Source: Scatomorpha sp964535405 (lineage in GTDB: Bacteria > Bacillota > Clostridia > Oscillospirales > Oscillospiraceae). Taken from it: a DNA stretch of 64,000 nucleotides. Positions 58,875 through 64,000 of this stretch are shown here, piece after piece. Both the position numbers and the translations under genes were made by a program. Where the stretch lies: positions 1 through 64,000 of the forward strand of contig CAZHUG010000005.1 of the NCBI GenBank assembly GCA_964535405.1. The letters run 5' to 3'. The notes under the pieces were generated by a model. That model saw nothing but the letters and a program-made list of their open reading frames with translations. It ran no database searches and was not told where the DNA came from. The first letter of the stretch is position 1, and each line of letters begins with the position of its first letter.

Positions 58875-60092
58875 ATGAAGATGCTAGAAGGAATCAGGGT
58901 TCTCGACTTCACGATTAACGCAGCGGGCCCAATAGTTGGCTCATATTTTGCAGACTACGGCGCAGACGTCGTCAAGGTCGAGCCTGCGGGCGGCGAGGCC
59001 GGCCGTAAGTTCGCATTCTATGTCAACAACATCTCCACCTATAACTGCGGCAAGGATCGCGGCAAGCGCTCCATTGAAGTCAACCTCAAAGACCCTGAGG
59101 GCGCACAGCTTATCAAGGACAATATCTGCAATTATGATGTCGTCCTCACCTCCTTCAAGCCCGGCGTCATGGAGAAGCTCGGTCTCGGCTATGACGATCT
59201 CAAGGCAATTAAGCCCGACCTCATTTACTGCTCACTGACAGCTTTCGGCACCAAGCCCAGCAAGTACATGGACAAGCCCGCATACGATATCTGCGCCGTC
59301 GCAATGTCCGGCATCAACGACCAGACCGGTGAGCCCGACGGAAACCCCACCCGCATCGGCAGTGTCATCGGAGACATGTGCGGCGCGGAGGCAATGTTCA
59401 GCGCAGCCATGATGGCTCTGTTCCATCACGAGCGCACAGGCGAGGGCCAGTTCATCGACTGCTCTTTGTTGCGCAACATGATCCACGTAAACGCCACTTT
59501 GCAGTATCATAACAAGAAGGACCATCTCCAGAACCGCAGCGGCAACCACAACGCCAACATGAGTCCCTACGGCATCTACACCGGCAAGAGCAGCTCCATG
59601 GTCATCGCCGCCGTCGCTCCCAGCACCTGGAATCCGCTTTGTGACTGCATGGGTCTGCCCGAGCTCAAGACCGATCCTGAGTTCTGCGATCTGCCGCACC
59701 GCTCCAAGAACCATTTGGAGGTCGAGAGAATCATCACCGAGTGGCTGATGACATTCGAGGACACCAAGGATGCCTACAACATGCTTGATAATGCAGGCGT
59801 ACCCGTCTGCCCCGTTCTGACCGCAAGAGAAGTCTGGGAAGACGAAGACTTCAACCGCATGGGATGGTGGGTTAACTTCCCGATGTACGAGGAGTGGGAA
59901 GGCACCGACATCATTTCCAACAAGCACTGCGCCTACTTCGCTGATTTCTCCAGCATCAAGACTCCCGAGGATCGTCAGCCCAAGCTGGCTCCCCGTGTCG
60001 GAGAGCAGAACTACGAAATCATGAAGGAGTGGGGCATTTCCGAAGACAAGGCCAAGGAGCTCCTCAGCAAGTGGGGCGCTGTCAGAGCCTGA
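58875..60092 (+). CDS. family III (CaiB/Frc) CoA transferase (2)
   Basis: The 405-residue transferase shares the CaiB fold with its neighbour but is clearly a different subgroup. The catalytic Asp is in VIGDMCGAEAMF, Asp167; FGTKPSKYMDKPAYD near 124 and GEGQFIDCSLLRNM near 194 are visible. AAGGAG precedes the ATG, 24 nt after the first transferase. It is the last gene before a terminator. It probably recycles CoA from the final product to the incoming acid, saving ATP. Confidence 0.9.
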   Translation: MKMLEGIRVLDFTINAAGPIVGSYFADYGADVVKVEPAGGEAGRKFAFYVNNISTYNCGKDRGKRSIEVNLKDPEGAQLIKDNICNYDVVLTSFKPGVMEKLGLGYDDLKAIKPDLIYCSLTAFGTKPSKYMDKPAYDICAVAMSGINDQTGEPDGNPTRIGSVIGDMCGAEAMFSAAMMALFHHERTGEGQFIDCSLLRNMIHVNATLQYHNKKDHLQNRSGNHNANMSPYGIYTGKSSSMVIAAVAPSTWNPLCDCMGLPELKTDPEFCDLPHRSKNHLEVERIITEWLMTFEDTKDAYNMLDNAGVPVCPVLTAREVWEDEDFNRMGWWVNFPMYEEWEGTDIISNKHCAYFADFSSIKTPEDRQPKLAPRVGEQNYEIMKEWGISEDKAKELLSKWGAVRA

Positions 60093-60110
60093 TTAATACT
60101 CTATTTTAGT

Positions 60111-60145
60111 GCAAGGCCGGTGTTGGAACGAACATCGGCCTTTGC
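60111..60145 (+). terminator. hairpin ending the sigma-54 operon
   Basis: 60111-60124 pairs with 60131-60145 (14 positions with one bulge or wobble) around a 6-nt loop, 18 nt past the last stop codon. The following T content is low. Confidence 0.6.
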
Positions 60146-60261
60146 GCTATATTGCGTTTCGGTCACCGAGGCGCCCCATCAAAAAAGAAAAAATCACCCC
60201 CTCATCCGACAAAAATGAGAAAGGTGATATCTTCGCAAACCATTGAAAATACAGGATTAAT

Positions 60262-60338
60262 TGGCACGCCAGAAGGGATTTGAACCCCTGACCCCCGCCT
60301 TAGGAGGGCGGTGCTCTATCCAGCTGAGCTACTGGCGC
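60262..60338 (-). tRNA. tRNA-Arg (anticodon CCT)
   Basis: The 77-nt minus-strand gene folds as a full cloverleaf: acceptor GCGCCAG with CTGGCGT (one G-T pair), D stem GCTC/GAGC, anticodon stem CCGCC/GGCGG with loop CTCCTAA (anticodon CCT, reading AGG), T loop TTCAAAT, and an encoded CCA end. No intron. Confidence 0.95.
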
Positions 60339-60365
60339 ATGTTAGATTTCAGGGAACGCTAAGCG

Positions 60366-60409
60366 GTCACTTATAAGGCGAACCCTCTATCCAGCTGAGG
60401 TACGGGTCA
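60366..60409 (-). pseudogene. 5' half of a degenerate tRNA
   Basis: Upstream of tRNA-Arg on the same strand is a tRNA-like 5' half: acceptor strand TGACCCG, D arm CCTC-AGCTGGATA-GAGG, and an anticodon arm TTCGC-CTTATAA-GTGAC with anticodon TAT. It shares the D-arm core AGCTGGATAGAG with tRNA-Arg. No T arm or 3' acceptor follows, so it is a fragment. Confidence 0.55.
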
Positions 60410-60476
60410 TAAGCTTTAGTATTTTACCCCATCCTCAAGTCCTTGTCAACACAGGAACATGCGCCCGATGCCAATT

Positions 60477-61778
60477 TCAAGGTCTTTTCAGCTCTTTTAC
60501 TGACGGGTTTTCCAAAATATTGCCCTCCGGACCGAAGCGTGAGCCGTGGCAGGCACAGTCCCAGCTCCGCTCGGCCTTGTTCCACTTAAGCGCACAGCCC
60601 AAGTGCGGGCAGCGCGGTGCTGTGGGTGTCAAAAAGCTTGTCGCTGTGACAGCAATATTCTCCAATATTGCCTTTGAGAACAAACCGCGCGCGGGCGCAA
60701 AGGCTGCAGCATGGGGGTTCTTGCGTCCTGTTATGGCGTCCGCAATTATCCTGGATGACAGCATTGAGCTGGTCATACCCCACTCATTGAAGCCCGTGGC
60801 AACATAGACATTCGGCATTGCCGGGCTGTACTGCCCGATATAAGGCACACCGTCAAGGCTCATACAGTCCTGCGTCGCCCAGGCATAGCGTTCACGCGTA
60901 CCGGGCAGATTTCTCTGCACGAACTGACGTACGCTGTCAAAGCCGCCGCCTGGTTTCCCTGTTCGGTGATCACCGCCGCCGACCAAAAGCAGGTTCTGGT
61001 AGTTTCTAAAATACATGCCGTCCTCGTCGGCGGAGACATAGGTTCCGAGCCAGTCGGGTGCGTTTTCCAGCGCCAGAACGTATGAGCGCGTCTGACTGAG
61101 CTTCATGAAATACAGCCCGCGCTTATTGAATATCGGAAAATGCGTCGCAACCACAATCTTCTTTGCTGTGACACTTCCCCCGGCTGTGAGAGCTGTCATC
61201 CCCTCAAGCTTCAAAACTCGACTTTGCTCGTATACTTCCAGCCCGTCGCACAGCGCGTACAGAAGCTTTATTGGATTCATCTGTGCCATGCCCGGAAACA
61301 CTACGGCGCCCAGCAAATCCACAGGAAGCGGAAGCGAGGCTGTAAACTCCGCGGGAAAGCCCAAAGACTTCACGGCCTGGGTTTCATTGCGCAGAAGCTC
61401 AAGATTATCCTGAGTGTACATTATCGAGGCCCGCTCCTCAAAGTCAAAGGAGATATCAGCCGCAAGACGGCGAAATTCCGACACGGCGTCGAGGTTCGCC
61501 TCGAGATAGCTCTGCGCACGCTCGCGACCAAAGCTTGAAATGAGACTCTGATACAGGGTATCGTGCTGGGCGCTGATGACGCCGGTGGTGCCTCGCGTCA
61601 CTCCCTGCCCAACTGCACCCGCCTCAAGCACCACGCAGTCAACACCACGCTGACCAAGCTCATGCGCGCACAACATGCCCGCGATACCTCCACCGATGAC
61701 AAGCACCTGTGTCTGCAGGTCTGAACTGAGTTTTTTAAGTTTTGGGGGTTCAAGTCCTACTGTCCAGAGATATGGCAT
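60477..61778 (-). CDS. FAD-dependent oxidoreductase with C-terminal Rieske domain
   Basis: The 433-residue protein has a DAO-type FAD domain (VLVIGGGIAGMLCAHELGQRG at the start) and a C-terminal Rieske [2Fe-2S] domain with CPHLGC and CACHGSRF ligands. AAAGGAGG precedes ATG 61776-61778; the frame is open to 61835 without support. Proteins of this shape are common in Firmicutes and their substrates are mostly unknown. It lies alone between the tRNA and rodA, both on the same strand, and a hairpin follows rodA. Confidence 0.88.
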   Translation of the reverse strand: MPYLWTVGLEPPKLKKLSSDLQTQVLVIGGGIAGMLCAHELGQRGVDCVVLEAGAVGQGVTRGTTGVISAQHDTLYQSLISSFGRERAQSYLEANLDAVSEFRRLAADISFDFEERASIMYTQDNLELLRNETQAVKSLGFPAEFTASLPLPVDLLGAVVFPGMAQMNPIKLLYALCDGLEVYEQSRVLKLEGMTALTAGGSVTAKKIVVATHFPIFNKRGLYFMKLSQTRSYVLALENAPDWLGTYVSADEDGMYFRNYQNLLLVGGGDHRTGKPGGGFDSVRQFVQRNLPGTRERYAWATQDCMSLDGVPYIGQYSPAMPNVYVATGFNEWGMTSSMLSSRIIADAITGRKNPHAAAFAPARGLFSKAILENIAVTATSFLTPTAPRCPHLGCALKWNKAERSWDCACHGSRFGPEGNILENPSVKELKRP

Positions 61779-61849
61779 AGCGTCCCCTCCTTTTTGAGTA
61801 GTATTTGCCGTGTAAGCCTCATTATTCCAGCCCAATCCGCATAAAAAAC

Positions 61850-61875
61850 AGCCCTCGTCCCGAATGACGAGGGCT
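61850..61875. terminator. hairpin between rodA and the FAD/Rieske gene
   Basis: A 10-bp stem (61850-61859 with 61866-61875) lies just past the rodA stop on the minus strand, flanked by A-rich sequence. Confidence 0.65.
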
Positions 61876-61905
61876 GACTGTTATTATTTGATTATATACA
61901 CCGGG

Positions 61906-63063
61906 CTAGACTCCGTACATTCGGTGTCGTTTTGGTTTTGGTCGGTATTTTACCCCCGACACAAGCCCCATTGCGGCAAACATTGAAAATAGCGACGAGC
62001 CGCCATAGCTGAAAAACGGAAGGGTTATGCCCACAACGGGCGCGATCCCTATGCACATGCCGATGTTCTCAAAGGTTTGGAACACGACGATTGATGCAAC
62101 GCCGAAGCAGACAAGCATAGACATGCTGTTCTTCGATCTCAGTCCGATGACGACACAGCGGATGACGACGAGCATGAGAAGCAGTATGACAACACAGGCC
62201 CCGATCATGCCCAGCTCCTCACCGATTACGGAGAAGATAAAGTCTGTGTGCTTTGCAGGCAGGGCGGTTGATTGACTCTGCGGACCCTCACCAAGCCCCG
62301 TTCCGCTAAGCTGTCCGGAGGCAACTGCAATTTTCGCCTGATGCGGCTGCCAGTTTATGCCGTCATTTTTGGGGTCAATAGAGGGGACGTATGGTGCCAG
62401 TATGCGGTTTTTCTGGTAATCTGACAGAAAGTTGTTCCAAAGTATAGGTGTTGCGGCGGCGATAGCCGCAAGTCCGATGACGAACCAGTATATTTTAACT
62501 CCTGCCACGAAGAGCATGATCGCGAAGATGAAGAAAAAAACCAGCGCACTGCCGAGGTCGTCGGCTGTCACGATGATGAGTGCAAACAGCGCGACAAAGT
62601 GACCTGCGATCTGCACAACCGAAGGGATAGAGTTCAAATCCCTGTAGTCCTTGAGAAAGGTTATTTGCTTTGCCAGTATAATTATAAAGGTTATCTTGAT
62701 GACTTCAGTAGGCTGAATGCCGATTCCGAAGAAGCGAAGCCAGCCGTTGTTACCCGTGTCACCCTGAACACCGAAAAAGAGCAGTGACGACAGGAAAAGG
62801 ACATTAAAAACGCAGAGCCACAGCCACTTATCAGCAAGGATATCAACGTCGATGACCGTCATGACGACGTAGAGTCCGATTCCGATGAAGAGCGCCAAAG
62901 TCTGGACAATAATATATTTTGTAGAGCCGCTTACATATGCTTTTGTGGCGCTGGATATGACAATAATTCCAAAAATCGCGCACACGAGGCACAGCCCCAG
63001 CAGTACCATATCCGCTCTGCGGAAGAAATCCTTTATATATGGAGTGATTTTTTTGATACCCAT
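61906..63063 (-). CDS. rodA: rod shape-determining SEDS protein RodA
   Basis: The 385-residue polytopic SEDS glycosyltransferase polymerises peptidoglycan for cell elongation. Landmarks are GWLRFFGIGIQPTEVIKI near residue 108, GTGLGEGPQSQSTALPAKHTDFIF near 240 and FFSYGGSSLF near 355. It has about ten helices and no FHA domain, unlike the SEDS protein at 7672-9411. ATG 63061-63063 is taken as start; a GTG one codon earlier is also open, and GAGG lies unusually close. Confidence 0.92.
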   Translation of the reverse strand: MGIKKITPYIKDFFRRADMVLLGLCLVCAIFGIIVISSATKAYVSGSTKYIIVQTLALFIGIGLYVVMTVIDVDILADKWLWLCVFNVLFLSSLLFFGVQGDTGNNGWLRFFGIGIQPTEVIKITFIIILAKQITFLKDYRDLNSIPSVVQIAGHFVALFALIIVTADDLGSALVFFFIFAIMLFVAGVKIYWFVIGLAAIAAATPILWNNFLSDYQKNRILAPYVPSIDPKNDGINWQPHQAKIAVASGQLSGTGLGEGPQSQSTALPAKHTDFIFSVIGEELGMIGACVVILLLMLVVIRCVVIGLRSKNSMSMLVCFGVASIVVFQTFENIGMCIGIAPVVGITLPFFSYGGSSLFSMFAAMGLVSGVKYRPKPKRHRMYGV

Positions 63064-63166
63064 CACCTCACTTTCATTTTATCCGATGTATGATATCATA
63101 TTTTTTGACTTTACGCAATGCTCGCTTAGGTGTATAATGCTTTGAACCAATACGAAGAGGTATGCA

Positions 63167-63592
63167 ATGCTTGAAGTAATTACAAAAACTGAAAACGAAA
63201 CCGAGCTTCTTGCCGAGACGCTCGCCCCGCATCTGCCCGACGGGACTGTTATCGCACTTTACGGCGAGCTGGGGGCAGGAAAAACCGCATTTGTTCGCGG
63301 TCTGGCCCGCGGCATGGGCATAGATTGCCGTGTCTCAAGCCCAACATTTACCATCGTCAACGAGTACAGCGGCAAGCGGGATCTATTTCACTTCGACATG
63401 TACAGGCTCGGCTCGTCGGACGAGCTGTGGGACATCGGCTGGGACGACTATCTGGCGCGCGGCGCCGTCTGTGCCGTCGAATGGAGCGAAAATGTCGAGG
63501 ACGCCTTTACGGGCGACGAGCTGATTACACGCATCGAAAAGCTGTCCGACGGCAGCCGTAAAATAAGCTTAGAGGGGGCGGGTCTGTGCTAA
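63167..63592 (+). CDS. tsaE: tRNA t6A synthesis ATPase
   Basis: The 141-residue TsaE ATPase supports threonylcarbamoyl transfer onto A37 of ANN-decoding tRNAs. It shows the P-loop GELGAGKT at residues 33-40, SPTFTIVNEY near 62 and the DMYRL and VEWSE motifs. AGAGG precedes the ATG. It overlaps tsaB by 7 nt, the usual tsaE-tsaB order. Confidence 0.95.
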   Translation: MLEVITKTENETELLAETLAPHLPDGTVIALYGELGAGKTAFVRGLARGMGIDCRVSSPTFTIVNEYSGKRDLFHFDMYRLGSSDELWDIGWDDYLARGAVCAVEWSENVEDAFTGDELITRIEKLSDGSRKISLEGAGLC

Positions 63593-64000
63593 TATTGGGT
63601 CTTGAATCCTCCGCAAAGTCGGCATCGGTTGCCCTTTGCCGCGATGGTGAGCTCATCGGTCAGTATAACCAGGTTTCCGGCCTTACACACAGCAGCACCC
63701 TTCTGCCTATGGTTCAGGCGCTGCTGGAAAATACCGGGACAGACATAGCCGCTGTCGATACTTTTGCCGTCTCGCGCGGCCCCGGTTCATTCACCGGCAT
63801 ACGAATCGGCATATCCACAGTCAAGGGTCTGTGCTGGGGCGGCGAAAAGCCCGCAGTCGGGGTCTCGACTCTGGCGGCAATGGCATGGAACGGCATAGCC
63901 GCCGGTGAGGGCTCGCTCGTGTGCTGCTGCATGGATGCGCGCCGAAATCAGGTTTACAATTCACTGTTTGAAATATCTGACGGAAGACCACGCCGACTTG
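63586..64000 (+). CDS. tsaB: tRNA t6A synthesis protein (partial, cut by window end)
   Basis: The first 138 residues of TsaB are present; the gene continues past the window. The ASKHA-type start MLILGLESSAKSASVAL and the RGPGSFTGIRIGI motif are diagnostic. The start is GTG 63586-63588 behind AGAGGGGG. TsaB is a structural partner of TsaD and TsaE in t6A synthesis. Confidence 0.95.
   Translation, partial: MLILGLESSAKSASVALCRDGELIGQYNQVSGLTHSSTLLPMVQALLENTGTDIAAVDTFAVSRGPGSFTGIRIGISTVKGLCWGGEKPAVGVSTLAAMAWNGIAAGEGSLVCCCMDARRNQVYNSLFEISDGRPRRL

Noticed and set aside
50391..60092. Bile acid 7-dehydroxylation (bai) operon
   Set aside because: The reductase, ligase and CoA transferases fit, but there is no BaiE dehydratase, BaiA dehydrogenase or BaiG carrier, and the importer is SLC13 type.
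50391..60092. Carnitine or butyrobetaine (cai/gbu) operon
   Set aside because: No BCCT (CaiT-like) carrier is present, and the SLC13 carrier suits anions better than betaines.
60366..60409. Attachment-site duplication from an integrative element
   Set aside because: Element att repeats normally copy the 3' end of a tRNA, whereas this fragment is a 5' half, and no integrase is nearby.
1..64000. CRISPR arrays, prophage or transposase genes
   Set aside because: No regularly spaced direct repeats, no phage structural genes and no transposase or integrase motifs were seen on either strand.

Overview
This 64 kb window looks like a chromosomal piece of an anaerobic, low-to-medium GC Firmicute of the class Clostridia, most likely a gut Oscillospiraceae-type organism. 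The evidence is strong AGGAGG-type ribosome binding sites with frequent TTG/GTG starts, a butyrate kinase/phosphotransbutyrylase pair, several CaiB-type CoA transferases, an FHA-FtsW fusion, OFA-family MFS transporters, PadR/DUF2812 and YesM/YesN regulators, and a sigma-54 activator. No phage, transposase or CRISPR array was seen. A run of 10 N at 26112-26121 marks a scaffold gap inside an MFS gene, so this is draft assembly sequence.

Layout. 1-4.5 kb: a glycerol-1-phosphate dehydrogenase (AraM/EgsA) gene overlapping two HAD phosphatase genes, divergent from a DeoR repressor and an AraD-like epimerase. 4.6-12.3 kb: housekeeping genes (DUF554 membrane protein, PrmA, a short transpeptidase PBP coupled to an FHA-FtsW protein, a NusG-II protein, a Gx transporter, a Pit phosphate transporter with its DUF47/PhoU-like partner). 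12.3-17 kb: decayed AraC/VOC remnants, an OFA transporter downstream of ptb-buk (terminal butyrate formation), and a ruined riboflavin locus (a ribBA 3' stub and a ribH with an internal in-frame deletion). 17-25.4 kb: PadR/DUF2812, an osmoprotectant ABC transporter, and a VanRS/VanY-like envelope operon. 25.4-30.3 kb: OFA transporter, metallo-beta-lactamase-fold hydrolase and IclR regulator; a GNAT acetyltransferase with a leader peptide and alternative RNA structures; a candidate small RNA; and a ribbon-helix-helix gene under a palindromic operator.

30.4-47.8 kb is a large carbohydrate locus. One arm (minus strand) carries deoC, a GH2 beta-galactosidase, a GntR regulator and a YesM/YesN two-component system. 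The divergent arm carries a sugar ABC transporter, three Gfo/Idh/MocA oxidoreductases, a xylose-isomerase-like TIM-barrel enzyme and a GH13 glucosidase. The combination suggests import and oxidation/isomerisation-dependent processing of an unusual glycoside.

47.8-60.1 kb is the most distinctive region: an AcoR-like sigma-54 activator, then a good -24/-12 promoter, then a co-directional operon encoding a 2-enoate-reductase-type flavoenzyme, an acyl-CoA ligase, an SLC13 anion transporter, a crotonase, an acyl-CoA dehydrogenase and two family III CoA transferases. This is a self-contained system for uptake, CoA activation and reductive or beta-oxidation-like processing of an anionic, probably unsaturated, carboxylate. 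It resembles bile-acid (bai) and carnitine (cai) pathways in logic but lacks their diagnostic genes, so the substrate is unknown. The window ends with tRNA-Arg(CCU), a FAD/Rieske oxidoreductase, RodA, TsaE and the start of TsaB.
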